Assembly: GCA_022495995.1 (NCBI GenBank)
Contig: JAFEMH010007428.1
Coordinates: 26,244 to 90,243 of the forward strand
Direction: 5' to 3'
DNA: 64,000 nucleotides
Source: Adenophora triphylla var. japonica
Taxonomy: Eukaryota; Streptophyta; Magnoliopsida; Asterales; Campanulaceae
The notes below the pieces were generated by a model, which saw only the letters and a program-made list of their open reading frames with translations, did not search any database and was not told the origin of the DNA. Positions 11,367 to 22,568 of the stretch are shown one piece after another. The position numbers and the translations under genes were made by a program. Within the stretch, counting starts at the first letter, position 1. Every line of letters starts with the position of its first letter.

Positions 11367-12244
11367 TGTTGGACTTTTATGTTAAGGCTTCTCAAGGAAA
11401 TAACAAAAGAGATGAGAAAGATAACGAAAATATAACGGAAATTGAAAAGCAAACCACAAATATTCGAGTCTTGTGTTTAACACAATTTCCGTAAGAAGTA
11501 TTTGCCCCGCACAGGTGCTTATGGTTGAATGGCAAACTCCTCGTGAGATAAAACGACTTCTAGTTATCTATAGGAGCACTCCAAATAAATAACTCTAGCG
11601 AACAATTGGCTATTTGGAACTTTGGACTTGAAGGAATTATATGCAACAATATGAAGATGATTAGGCAATGTTAATCTATCTCAAAGAGGGTAGGAAATGC
11701 TCAATTTACTGTGTGTATCTATTGAAATTCGGAGGGGAAGTATATAAAGAGAGTTAAGGGATTTGTGTCTTTTCCCACGAAAAGACACAACTTTTCTGTT
11801 TGAATTGGTGACTGTTCAGGATCTGCTCGGCCGAGTCAAGGGACTCGCTCGACCGAGCGCCAAGCTGCACGGCCGAGTCAAGTGACTCGCACAGCCGTGT
11901 TAATCACACTGCTCGGCCGAGTCAAGGACTCTGCTTGGCCGTGCAAGATTGTCCAGAGACTTGGTCAATTTCCTATGCTCTGCTCGGCCGAGTCAAGGAC
12001 TCTGCTCGGCCGTGCACCTCAAACCACTTCAAGAAACCCTTTAAACAACTCTCGTTAAGTTACAAACCTTTGTCATTAATTTCTCATTCACCCAGAAATG
12101 GTTTTGAGACAAAAAATGAGTTTCATGATCCACACTAAATGTAGAATACATTTTGTAACTTGCTTCGTTAACTATTTAACTAATTCCGTTAGGAAGTTAG
12201 GTCAACGTTAAGTCAAACTTAACTTTCGTTACCCATTTCCAACA
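11367..12244 (-). mobile_element. LTR2 (central, shared) of the composite
   Basis: Identical in length and ends to LTR1 and LTR3. It serves as 5' LTR for copy A and 3' LTR for copy B. Differences from LTR1 include transitions in the CTCGGCCGAG cluster (for example near 11850). Confidence 0.92.
11820..12020. repeat. CTCGGCCGAG motif cluster in LTR2
   Basis: Same motif set as in LTR1, with some copies changed (CTCGACCGAG, CTTGGCCGTG). Confidence 0.8.
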
Positions 12245-13520
12245 ATCTCCCACATGAATGACAATTAATGCATGTATGCAATTTCGTCCAAAAGTTTCGG
12301 CGAACCATTATTACATCGGGATAGATAGCTTGTGGCTTTGAATCTTCCCTAGTGAAATATTATCGGATATACTAGCCATTTGGTAGCGAGTCGCTTTGAA
12401 CCAGTGACTGTATAATGTATACCAAGACAACAATACTCACATAATAATAGCTCTAACAGTTATTGTTCTCACGTTTTGTCCATTTCGACCCTGGATCGTA
12501 TCTCATTTCATAAGTGTTCACATTAGAAGCGGCCAAGTTACTTCTCACTTATATAGGTGATTCATACTATAAGGAGTATCCTGCACTACTCCACCCGTAG
12601 GTATAGGAATCATTAAAAGTTTTCTCAACTTATCCTCACCACTGCTGCAGGTGCTTATACTTGGATGTTCTGGGAATGAGTATTCAACATCTCCAGGTCA
12701 TTCAACCGAGTTGTTGTTTCCAAGTGATTCTACTAGAACTTATAGCTTGGTTGTCTCATTGAACCAAGGGCATGGGATCTCCAATTCTCAAGGTTGAGTG
12801 TCCACTATGAGTTCTTTTTATTGTGGGTTTTAAGCCCATTTCCCTTAACCGACAATTTGATCTCCTATTCATACCCTTTGGCATACGGATCCGGTTTTTA
12901 ACTTCACATGGCCAGTTGTGACAGTCTCATTTGAGATCAATTGTCTTATGGTAATATGTCAATGACCATTGTGTCTTGACTTACCACGATGTTCTACACC
13001 TTTTCCTATTTCTCATTGTCGTCACAATGCCTTAGGTCATGTAGACACAGACTTATTCCACAAAGGAATATCTTCCAAGACCATTCAACTTTTATCTTTA
13101 TCTAATGCTATTGACTCAGATTCCTTATTGAATCGAGTTGTTCAAGTTGTCTTGGAAGTTTGACACCGCTGCTCCATTTATTGTGAACACATTTTTCACC
13201 TTAGAGTTTATTTGTGTTTGTTATCCAATCAGTATATCATTTTCATACTATTGAATATCTTATTTATTGTAATCTGTAATCACAAGAATATCTTTAAGTA
13301 CTCCAAGTACTTTGACTATCCTTAGTGATTTATTACAATTTTTAATTAGACTTTTAGTCTCTCTAGAAGGGTCAATCTTTTCGAGTGATTAAATTCTTCT
13401 ATTGGTCAGTTTCTTCGAGTGGTTATTATCTCTGTACCGATCCGACTTCCCAAGTATTCAATATCTCTAAGTGGTTTGACCTCCTTAGAGTCTACCTTTC
13501 AGGAATCTACCTTACAGAGA
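12245..13520 (-). mobile_element. Composite internal copy B, 3' non-coding part
   Basis: Near-identical to 7225-8500, with scattered substitutions. It begins with the minus-strand polypurine tract next to LTR2. No coding domain is recognisable. Confidence 0.75.
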
Positions 13521-13736
13521 TTATCTCTCAAGATTCTTCTTGAACTTTCGAAGTACTTTTTCAAGATAATGGGATTGTGATAGGACTATTCCTTCTGATG
13601 TTCTAGAAATCTTTATTTCTAATATGACATCGGCTAATCCCATATCTTTCATGTCAAAGTTCTTCTTTAACATGTCTTTGGTATTCATGATCAATTCATG
13701 ACTACCATTATTAGCATGTTGTCTACATAAAGACAA
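13521..13736 (-). pseudogene. Copia reverse transcriptase remnant, copy B
   Basis: Counterpart of 8501-8716: 71 codons with MKDMGLADVILEIKISRT and the following LSQSHYLEKV stretch, no catalytic residues. It differs from copy A by substitutions near residues 19 and 28. Confidence 0.75.
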
Positions 13737-15575
13737 ACAATAACGAATGATTCAGATGTTCCTATTAATGTAGACACATTTGTCACATTCGATAACATAG
13801 TTTCCACTTTAGGACGGTTGTTTTTCACATCCATTTGGTGTATCTCAAGGTTATGCACTGTTGCAATAGCTATGAGAGATCTTAAAGATGTGATCCTTGA
13901 GCATTTTAGAATCTATCTCTTCAGATTCTATGCCTGTAGAGACTACCTTTCAAGATCCTTTTATCAAAAAAAGTCCGTCTCAATAGAGTTTATTTCATAA
14001 GATTAATTTTTCTTATAGAATTGTATCCTTTGAAATTTTCACTCTTTAGACTAGACCTCTTGAAAATTCTTCCTATTGATTTCAAGAGTCTAACATTTAA
14101 AGGTTTCATCCTTGACACATCTAGTTTTTTGCAACCCAATGGTTCGCATAAGGAAGATCAACCATCTTCCTAATAGAGTTGGATGAACTATTAACTGTTA
14201 ACAGTAATAGTAGTAACTTTTGTTTTTCAACTGTATCTTGGTTCTTCTTCTTATTAAGAAAACCACTTACAGTTTTCTATAAATTTTCTTATTAAAATTT
14301 TTGCATTTCCTATCATTTCAAGAAAGTATATTCTTAAAGAATATAACGTGTCTTGCTTAATTATTACTACTTTAGCCGAATACCCCCACATTTTAGGTAT
14401 TTATAAAACAGCTTACGAATACTTCAAATTCGTTAGGAGTTTTTATCAAATTCATCATTTAAATATTTCCTTTCTAAGGACCCATTTGTAACCCAATGGT
14501 TAGCATTATGGAGGAAGATCTATTAATTTTCCAAATATATGATGAGACATCCTTTCAACTATTAACAGTTTTAACAGTTTCCGCTAATACTAAAAGTTCA
14601 CTTATATATAGAATTTATGTATTTAGCTTGTACCCCCACATTTGAAGTGTATCCCCATATTTCAAATATTTTATGAATATCTTAATTCATATTTAATATT
14701 TTCCTTTATGTGGGGTCATTCAATTGTAATAACTAGCATATGCTCCATGTTATCTACAATGTCTTAAGTCACTTGCGTGATTAAGATTTTCCTTTTATTT
14801 TGTCAAGGTACTTCATTTCCTTGAGATGAACTGATGACATAGTCATAACTATGTTCAAGTGAGGTTGTTTTAACCCTTACCCTTTTAAGGAAACTTGGTT
14901 TCGAAGAATATAGCAACTTCACTTCAATAATCGTTCCCTTTGTCATATCGGGAATTTTAAATTTGTTCTTCACAAATCTATATGCATTACTAATTGTTTG
15001 CATATCCAATGGAAACGTAATCCATGGTTTTGGGTCTTATCTTAACCTCTTAGGTTTAGATATTTCTACCTATACTAGGTATCCCCACATTTTGTCAAGT
15101 AAGACGGAACTTATCAATAAGGAGTTCAACCTCTCCTTACAAGTTCTATTCTTCCTTTGGGTGTGTAAGTAGCATTCGTTTGATAAATAAGTGTTAGCGT
15201 CCCAATAATTATTTTTCAAACAATACTACATACTCTCCACAATTAAGATGAATCACTAACTCATTGTTTATTACTTAAACCTCTTAAGGTTTCATCTTTA
15301 CTATTTCAAAAGATGTACTTTGCATTATCAAGTGCAAATATCAATAGAAGTAATGAAGAACTGATTTCCACAGAAGAAATCACATTTGATTTGCGAATCA
15401 AACTTCATCTTAGGTAGTAATTTTAAATTTACTAGTCGACGGAATGAATTTAAATTTACAAGACCTAAATGAACAAGTCATAACACAAGCCAAGTCGGAA
15501 ATAAAAACTGATATTTTATTCTTCGCTCTTAGGCGAACTACATTCAGATCAAGGTACCCTTTTCTAATATAATAC
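13737..15575 (-). mobile_element. Composite internal copy B, middle part up to the nested insertion
   Basis: Near-identical to 8717-10556 and ends at the AATAC target where the Sirevirus-like element inserted. It resumes at 30303. In uninterrupted copy A the same junction reads AATACAATGACC, which confirms the insertion point. Confidence 0.85.
15571..15575. repeat. Left target-site duplication AATAC of the Sirevirus-like element
   Basis: AATAC abuts TGTTAGGTCC at 15576 and is repeated at 30303-30307 after the CTAACA end. Confidence 0.93.
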
Positions 15576-16370
15576 TGTTAGGTCCCAAATGGTAGAAATC
15601 AGGCTAGAGGGGGGGTGAATAGCCTGTTTAAACTTTTTGCTTAAAAACTCTTAGTCTTTATAAAAGGTTGTAGGAAACTCACTTGCCAACTGTTAGATTT
15701 ATTTTGCCCAGCGGAGATTACAGTTAGGCTAGGTTTACAACCGGTTAGGTAGAGTTTCAAAAACAGTAAGTTAAAATCCTTATGCAAACAAGACAAATTA
15801 AATTTCCAAGTAAGACAAACAAGATGAGTAGTAGGTTGAGTCAATAGGTTGTGACCAGTTGAGAAAATGTCAACCAGTTACAACTACACAAAAATAAACA
15901 CTCACACAAGAGAATGACACATTGTTTGAAGAGGTTCACAGTGTTAAATAACTGCTACGTCCTCTACCAAGTTTGGTCAGAACTTGGATTTGTGAAAGTG
16001 CACTACTATATTAATGGTTTCTACCTATTACAAGTTGCAAGCCAATGATTGAAGGCTGCCAAACTAAAGGTGACCACTAACGGATCGTGCTACAATAAAG
16101 ACCTGGTGTTTTCTAGAGATGTGCTCACAAGTTGAGCTGATTTCTCTAGGGTGTTGTGTGTGAATCAATCAATGTGTTCCAAATATAGTCTAATGAAGGA
16201 ACACTACAATATTGATTGAGGTGCACAGTGTATAAGTCCTAACAGAGATGTCTAGTGAATAAGGGGACTTGAATTGAATGCTTTGAACTATGGAGTTTGC
16301 GGGATGGTAGTTCGAGCAACTCACTCTCAAGAATCATAAATGCACCAACCTTCTTCAATGCTCCAGGAAG

Positions 16371-16380
16371 CTATTTATAG
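16371..16380 (-). promoter_or_regulatory. TATA box in the 3' LTR copy
   Basis: CTATAAATAG on the minus strand, the same as the box in the 5' LTR at 29659-29668. Confidence 0.65.
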
Positions 16381-16727
16381 TGAACTTTGAAAAGGAGCCG
16401 TTGTCTTTGAAGAGGTTGCAATGATGACTTGATCAAGCATGCCTTTGAATTGAAGGATCTTTGCATTAAATGCCTGAGATAGGAGAGAGAAGATTTTCCT
16501 TGTAGAGTGGTTGGAAGGATGTGAGTACTGGTCATTTTGACAATCTATTTTGAGCTTCGACGGCGCAGAATGTCACTTCGGCGTCTATTCGGCATGCTTG
16601 CTTTACCAACTTTAGCTAAAGGGATTCTTTGGGTAGTTGGGAGCAATAAATGCTTCGGTTAGGGTGGGTGAGGAAAGCTTGCCGAGAAAGACACAACCGG
16701 CAAGGGAACCCGAAGGTTACATCCGCT

Positions 16728-16800
16728 AGATAAGGCAACCGGTTAGGTTGACACATCGGTTAGGAACTCAACCGATTAGGTGACCAAACCGAGTAACTCA
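16728..16800. repeat. CGGTT motif cluster in the LTR
   Basis: Four or five copies of AACCGGTTAGG / ATCGGTTAGG-type motifs in about 70 bp. The same motif is scattered through the whole element, coding parts included. The second LTR has its cluster at 30029-30087. Confidence 0.75.
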
Positions 16801-17008
16801 CAAAAACAACATGGGGGCAAATCTTCACACCTTCAAGTCTTCAAGGTCTTGAGAAAATTACATGATTTAAAAACACCGCACTAGCATTAAGGGGACCTAT
16901 CATACATAGAAAGATTCTATTGGGTCTAATTAAAATTAGGGGTCCACATTATTGCTTGATGTGATTGGGTTTAATCAATTCTAAACCTAAGCATATATTT
17001 GACTAACA

Positions 17009-17365
17009 ATCTCCTCCTAATTGCTTAAGTCCAATCACCCTAGGTTAGCATCATCTTTGACTTAGTAAAAGAATGACTAAAGATTTATCTTTTAGATATG
17101 TCATTCCCTAAGTCAAGTAACATTGTAGATGTAACCTGAGAAAGCTTACAGATAAAATGAAAGCTTAAAATTAAGACAAATTAAAGTAAAATATTTTTGA
17201 ATGAGAATACCTGCAAAATGAGATGGTTAGAACAGTTTGATCATTCAAAAATAATTAAAAGGAAATAAGGAAAGACAAGTCGTTCAAAACAACAGAGTTT
17301 GAGGTCAAGGAAATCTCATTGATTAGTCTTCAACCGGTTAAGCAAAAGATGGAAAGACAAGTTCC
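17009..17365 (-). mobile_element. PPT and 3' untranslated part of the Sirevirus-like element
   Basis: On the minus strand the tract TTAGGAGGAGAT abuts the LTR at 17008 and acts as plus-strand primer site. The remaining 340 bases are AT-rich with no coding content and end at the stop region of the extra ORF. Confidence 0.75.
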
Positions 17366-20300
17366 TCATCGGTTACATTCTAGGCGAGGCGGCGGGATCA
17401 TCGGTTGGAGGCAAGTCCTTGGGGTCCGAAGGAGGGGTAGCCGATGGGTGGCCGGTTGAGTGCGAGATTTCTTGGCTGACTTCTTGGCTTCCTTATCATC
17501 TCTCTTCCTTTTCTTCCTAGCAGACTTCTCAGCATCACGGTCCGCTAACATCTTCTTGAGAACTTCATTTTCAGTTTTAAGCTTGATCCTCTCAGTATTG
17601 GTTTTTCTAAACAAAGAGGCTTGATCGGCTAGCTTCTGGTTCAACTTCTTGATTTCATCGGTTGCAAGCTTCAAATCGGTTTGGGCATCCTTGGCAGTGT
17701 TCATCAATTCTTTGTTCAACTGAGACAAGGCACCTAGCTGAGTGGAGAGATCAGTGATCTTGGCATCCTTATCAAACAAATCGGCCACATAGTTAGCTAG
17801 ATCCTTTGCATAACCATGTTCCATTCTGTCTAACCTCTTCTCTTCCTCCTCCTGATTGGACTTAACCATACTCGCAACCAGGGCATCATAAAGTTCACAA
17901 AGATCACGAACAACAACAGGTCGGTTGAGTTCTTCCTCAGGAACTGGTTGTGGATCATCAGGTGAAGGATCAGTGTCAGAAGAGGAATCATCGGTAGAGG
18001 AACTGACTGATATAGCTTGAGGATCAGTTGGAGGAGCAGTAACAGTTAAGGCTAGAACAGGTTGGGGAGTGTATATTTGGATGGCAAGGGAAGGGTTTGG
18101 TGGAGAAAGGTGAACGGTAGGAGGCTTCTCGGTTAGATGAGCAGTAAGGGGAATAGAGCGACCGGTAAGATATTGAGTTGGAGAACCTGTAGAGGCATCA
18201 GTTGAAGAATCGGTTGGAGAGCTGACATGAACTGGACCGATCCTAGAGACTTGACCGGTTGGAGAAAATGTGATCTCCTCATCAATTGAGATAGAAGAGG
18301 CAACAGAGGGACTGAACACAAGAAAGTCATTGGGGTCAGAAGAGATAAGGGAGTCGGACTCAAGGCTAAGAGTAATGGCATTCTGAATATCATGGGCTTC
18401 ATCAAATGCAGAGGCAATAAGATCTGCAGCAGTAGGGGCCAATGATAAAGCATGTTGCCTTGATCGAATCAAAGGAATAACCCTGAGAGCTAGGAGTAGA
18501 AGGGATGCTTGCCGAATGTTGCTCCATGGTCGAGGATTGCCATTTCTCATAATAGAAAGCTGAGGCACATTTGGCATTAACCCAACTCTGTGAGTAACTT
18601 CGTAGCACCATCTCAAAATTCGCAGCTCCAAAACCTGAGAAATACGGTTGTTGACCGAAAGATAACGCATGAAGATATTGGCAGAGGAAAAAGTGCATTC
18701 AATCGGTCCAGTAGCAGGTTGAGCCACACCCCCTTGAATTCTAATATGACGAAGCCTTTGAGATTTGGAAGGAGAGAAAATCGGTTTTTGCTTGGAAGGA
18801 AAGTTGGTGACCAACTGTTGATCGGTTTTGGAGGGCTTGACCGATTGACCCTTGGGCGGAGGAAACCGAAGGCAAAGTTTGAGCACAACCGGTTTTTGGG
18901 CTTTGAGACTGGTTTCCCCAGGGCCAACAGTTCTAGAGAGGTAGAAGGGAATACCAACATCCTTCTCTTTCAGTTTCTTGAGCTCTTGGGAAAAAGGAGG
19001 GGGATCAGAAACAATTTTGTACTCGGCACGGCTTGAGATTTTCTCATGAAGACCAAAGAGGGGAATACCATGAGAGGTTCGAGGAATTGAAGATTTGGAA
19101 GTGTAATAGTTTCGGGGAGAAAAGATATCTTTTTGATAAAGGCAAGGGTCAGCATAAACTGGAGGAACAACAGGATCTAGAATGTTAAAATCATCATCAT
19201 CATCAGATATATCTTCTACTTCAAAGAAATCAGATTCTTCAACAGGAGCAGAAGAAGTGGGAGGCAAGGACTGAGTCTCCTCCTCAACCCTTGGAGGACT
19301 AGAAAGTAAGGATTGGATTTCTCTCACCTGACTGTCAAGAATGGAAGCTTGAAGAGCTTGAGCAGTGGTTAGATCATCGGCTCGGTCTTGTAATCTCTTT
19401 TCCTCCACATCAAAAAGGCTAGCAGCTATAGCTTGCTGCAAAAGGATATCATCGGCATCAATCGGTTGAGAGGCAATAACCTGTTTAGTAGATACAATGG
19501 CTGGAGGGATTGAAACCGGTGGAGATATCATCGGTTGAGTAGAAACCGGCCAAGTAGTGCCTCCTCCCAATGGAGTAACCGGTGAGGTTTTGGTAATACC
19601 TCCTCCCAGGCTTCTAACCGTTGCCATCGGTTGAGGAGTGGTGAAGGCTTGATCTGAGCTTATCATTCGGTCAGGCCTATCATCTCCATTTGAACTAGAG
19701 TCTGAACTAGAACTAGACTCAGCAACTTCTTCAGATTTATCCTTTTCTTCCTCCTCATCTTCAAACATGGCATCAATCTCAGCATCTGTAACCGTAGGCC
19801 ATTTGGTAGAGGTGGACTGAACTGCAGAGAAGAAATTGGCTAAGGAAATATTTCCAGCTGCCTTGAGTTCATTGTCCATATCCAGTAAATTATCCAAAAA
19901 ATCCATCACGTTCCTGATAAGTTGATTCTTCCTTGGGCCAAGGCAAACCGGTTCAGAGTCAAAGTTTGGGAGAGAGTCAAACTCCATTTCATATCTCCCA
20001 GACTGGTAAAAATCTGTCTCAATCAAGGTATCTTCAGCTCCATAGAGAATAGCAAAATCAGCCCATACAGCTTGGACCATCATGTCCTGCCTCATTCTAT
20101 CTTGAGCTAGGAAGACAGCATTCCATTTGAGGGGAAGCTGATCAAAAAATTTGTTGTATTGCTTGATGAGACTGCGCCTAGAAGCGGAAAGATCAAAATC
20201 TCTGAGACGGCAAGGTCTGCTGAAGTATACACCATTCTCAATATGTCGGTTTCCAAAGTCAATATAGTCTTGAATGTTGCCAGCCGGGACGAAAGACTTG

Positions 20301-20884
20301 TTGATTTCATGGAATTGAAGCAACTTTCGAATAAACGGCGGCAAATGATCAATTGGATAAACCCAACTAGGAGAGGGAGCAGACTGAGGGTTGATAGCCC
20401 AAGGATTGTTGTGGAAGATGTGGAAGGTGGGATTCCTGATCGGTTGGCATCGTCGGTAAGAGGGATTATAAGCATGACCGGTGATAGGTATGTCATCGGT
20501 AAAGGTATCATGGCCAAGTAATCGGTTGGGAATGAAGGGTATGAAGGAGGAAATGTCGGCTTCAATTCTCTTTCTTCTTTCTGCATTTTCCTTGGCTATT
20601 TGGGAAGGTGTTTTTGGGATTGGTTTTGATTTTGAAGTGGCTGGAGGAGGAGTAGCAGGTTTGGAGGATTTTCTTGCTGACTTTTTAGGTCGGATAACAG
20701 TGGAGATGGGTTCATTATCATCAACATCAGGTTCTGGGGATTTTCTTTTGGCCGGAGAGGGGATCGGTTGAGAAGGCTGAGGTTGAGTGACCGGTTTGGA
20801 GGAATCGGTTGACTGCTTCTTCTTCGGTTGAGAGGTCTTCTTCTTAGCCGGTTGGGCTTCGATTGGAGCAGCAATGGGAGCCAT
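17366..20884 (-). CDS. Sirevirus extra ORF, 1172-aa part (function unknown)
   Basis: A long open frame between pol and the 3' LTR, the position of the env-like or accessory ORF of Sireviruses. The first 125 residues are Pro/Lys/Ser-rich and low-complexity. Residues about 130-350 look globular (RRCQPIRNPTFHIFHNNPW, then HLPPFIRKLLQFHEINKSF). An acidic/Ser run (EDEEEEKDKSEE, SSSSSDSSS) lies near 375-400. A second structured part spans about 600-830, with Ser/Thr/Pro-rich sequence after it. A predicted coiled coil covers about 1030-1120, then a basic KKRKRDDKEAKKSAKKSR tail resembling a nuclear signal. I see no signal peptide or membrane span, so an envelope role is not supported. The start is the first ATG in frame, but similar sequence continues upstream to a TAG near 21004, so the ORF was probably once joined to 21015-21656. 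Confidence 0.8.
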   Translation of the reverse strand: MAPIAAPIEAQPAKKKTSQPKKKQSTDSSKPVTQPQPSQPIPSPAKRKSPEPDVDDNEPISTVIRPKKSARKSSKPATPPPATSKSKPIPKTPSQIAKENAERRKRIEADISSFIPFIPNRLLGHDTFTDDIPITGHAYNPSYRRCQPIRNPTFHIFHNNPWAINPQSAPSPSWVYPIDHLPPFIRKLLQFHEINKSFVPAGNIQDYIDFGNRHIENGVYFSRPCRLRDFDLSASRRSLIKQYNKFFDQLPLKWNAVFLAQDRMRQDMMVQAVWADFAILYGAEDTLIETDFYQSGRYEMEFDSLPNFDSEPVCLGPRKNQLIRNVMDFLDNLLDMDNELKAAGNISLANFFSAVQSTSTKWPTVTDAEIDAMFEDEEEEKDKSEEVAESSSSSDSSSNGDDRPDRMISSDQAFTTPQPMATVRSLGGGITKTSPVTPLGGGTTWPVSTQPMISPPVSIPPAIVSTKQVIASQPIDADDILLQQAIAASLFDVEEKRLQDRADDLTTAQALQASILDSQVREIQSLLSSPPRVEEETQSLPPTSSAPVEESDFFEVEDISDDDDDFNILDPVVPPVYADPCLYQKDIFSPRNYYTSKSSIPRTSHGIPLFGLHEKISSRAEYKIVSDPPPFSQELKKLKEKDVGIPFYLSRTVGPGETSLKAQKPVVLKLCLRFPPPKGQSVKPSKTDQQLVTNFPSKQKPIFSPSKSQRLRHIRIQGGVAQPATGPIECTFSSANIFMRYLSVNNRISQVLELRILRWCYEVTHRVGLMPNVPQLSIMRNGNPRPWSNIRQASLLLLALRVIPLIRSRQHALSLAPTAADLIASAFDEAHDIQNAITLSLESDSLISSDPNDFLVFSPSVASSISIDEEITFSPTGQVSRIGPVHVSSPTDSSTDASTGSPTQYLTGRSIPLTAHLTEKPPTVHLSPPNPSLAIQIYTPQPVLALTVTAPPTDPQAISVSSSTDDSSSDTDPSPDDPQPVPEEELNRPVVVRDLCELYDALVASMVKSNQEEEEKRLDRMEHGYAKDLANYVADLFDKDAKITDLSTQLGALSQLNKELMNTAKDAQTDLKLATDEIKKLNQKLADQASLFRKTNTERIKLKTENEVLKKMLADRDAEKSARKKRKRDDKEAKKSAKKSRTQPATHRLPLLRTPRTCLQPMIPPPRLECNR

Positions 20885-21014
20885 CGGTTTGGCTTCTCTA
20901 AGAATCCTCGCTTGATCGGCTTTGTCGAAGGCTTTGACAAATGACTTGGGAACCGAGGTTGGGCGACAAACCGAGAAATAGTAAAAATTGAAGGGATTCT
21001 CAAGAGGATTCTAC

Positions 21015-21656
21015 TCATCGAAGATAATGGATTGGCTTGGCCTTGTTAGATGCGGACAAGGGCTTCTCCTTCTGGAATTTCTTGAAGGCAATTAGGATAA
21101 CCCGATAGATAAAGGAGCACCAGTTGAATCTCCTTTGAAGCATAACGGCTGCCATGGCTTCCCATTGTATCATGGTGATACAATGATGAGAACCAGACCG
21201 GCAAATCACACATCGGTCAATGACTTCGGTTAGGGCATAATGAACAGCATCCAAATCAGCTTTCTTGTTCCCTTCACCGGTCACAAATGGATCGGTTCCA
21301 CGGACGGTAGCCCAGGCGGCTTCCATATCCTTCGAAGTGACAGAAGAGGAACCGGTTGAGGGAAGAGTAGGGAAAGCTTCGGCTATGGAAGTTGGGGAGA
21401 AATCAACAGAGAAACCACCAACGGATGAAGTAATGTGAGAAACAACGCCGGGCTTGGGATTATCATCAACTACGCCATTGTTGAAGAACTCATTGACAAG
21501 CTCATACAAAATGTCATCATTCCCCTCTGGCATCAAGAACGGCAACAAACCGGAGGCAGTTAGCATTGCTTGGAGGATCTTCCCTTCTTCAGATTCGAAG
21601 AAGCTTGGTAGAATGTAACCTCCGAAAATGTCTTTCTTGGTTGGTTTGGGAGCCAT
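21015..21656 (-). CDS. Sirevirus extra ORF, N-terminal 213-aa part
   Basis: An open frame of 213 codons starting MAPKPTKKDIFGGY and ending just before the frame of the 1172-aa ORF. It resembles the family of plant-retroelement accessory proteins often called putative plant transposon protein; the most typical part is the stretch ADLDAVHYALTEVIDRCVIC (residues about 136-155) followed by SGSHH. Its function is unknown. A frame change and a stop between 21015 and 20990 separate it from the next frame, which continues with a compatible protein, so both are probably pieces of one ORF of about 1400 codons. No membrane segment is visible. Confidence 0.7.
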   Translation of the reverse strand: MAPKPTKKDIFGGYILPSFFESEEGKILQAMLTASGLLPFLMPEGNDDILYELVNEFFNNGVVDDNPKPGVVSHITSSVGGFSVDFSPTSIAEAFPTLPSTGSSSVTSKDMEAAWATVRGTDPFVTGEGNKKADLDAVHYALTEVIDRCVICRSGSHHCITMIQWEAMAAVMLQRRFNWCSFIYRVILIAFKKFQKEKPLSASNKAKPIHYLR

Positions 21657-22568
21657 CTGTCAAAAGATTTAAGAATCAAAAACATTCTAAGTTAGAACAC
21701 ATTTCAAAAAAAATGGAAGTGAGTTTATAATTTTGAAAATAGTTCTTGTTCTTCAAGTTAAAAGAGTTTGGATATTAGAAAAACTTTACCAGAAAGGATT
21801 AGAGTTCGAAGAACAAAGAGAGAATGAAATTTGATTGCTTGAAAGTTCTTAGCTTTTGCAAAGAGAGGGAATCGGAAAGCTTGAATGAAAGATTGTATTT
21901 CCTTATATAGTAGAGAGAAATAGAAGATGGAAAGGTTTTTTGAAATAAAGAAAACGTTTCAACTGCATGGCACAGATATTTAAAAAGATATTGAACACGA
22001 TTTTAAATATGAGAGATTAAAACTAGGTACGTGTGTGCAGCAGTTAAACCATAATGCAATAATGACAAAAAAAATAACCTTTTGATAAATTGGAATGATA
22101 CAGAAGTTACCTTTTTGGTCACAAAATTTTAAATTTGACCAATCATCAAGTACAAAAAGGACGGTAGTAGGAGGGAGTAGGAAACATCAATGATGCTTTG
22201 TCAGGATAGGGTAAGGCGGTAGACAGCTGAAAGGATTGATGGGACTTGTCGGCTAGGGACGCGCCGGTTAGAAACGGATTGAATAGTAATCTGCCCGCAA
22301 TTCGTCGGCTAGGTAATTATCAATCGGTTGAGCTGACGTCATCACATGAGGCTTGACCGATCAAAGAGATGACCGGTTAGGAGAGAACTTTTGCATCAGT
22401 TAAGGGCCATCGGTTAGGGGTACTTTTAAACGGTTAAAAGATGTCGGTTTAGAATATCATGCTTAATCGGTTAAGAGAGTAGGTCACGAGCACCAGTTAG
22501 CAGATGTAATTGAGGCAACACCAAGATCGGTTGAGAACTTTCACAAACAGTAAGGTTAGTACAATAAA
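21657..22568 (-). mobile_element. Spacer between pol and the extra ORF
   Basis: About 0.9 kb without a reading frame of note. The part next to pol (22250-22560) is dense in CGGTT motifs (CCGGTTAG, TCGGTTGAG). The part next to the extra ORF is AT-rich and could hold a promoter or splice acceptor for it, but no such site can be shown from sequence alone. Confidence 0.6.

Larger units (their letters stand above)
15576..17008 (-). mobile_element. 3' LTR of the Sirevirus-like element
   Basis: 1433 bp, 9 bp shorter than its partner at 28861-30302. Most differences lie in 16290-16780 and fall at CTG/CAG trinucleotides. It holds a minus-strand TATA box (16371-16380) and several CGGTT motifs. Confidence 0.93.

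Noticed and set aside
18590..20771. Several plus-strand frames of 62-148 codons
   Set aside because: They are shadows of the 1172-codon minus-strand ORF.
17366..20884. Host gene encoding a large protein
   Set aside because: It lies between pol and the 3' LTR of a complete element with AATAC duplications and shares the element's CGGTT motif, so it belongs to the element.
17366..21656. Retroviral-type envelope protein
   Set aside because: No signal peptide, membrane span or cleavage site could be seen; position alone is not enough.
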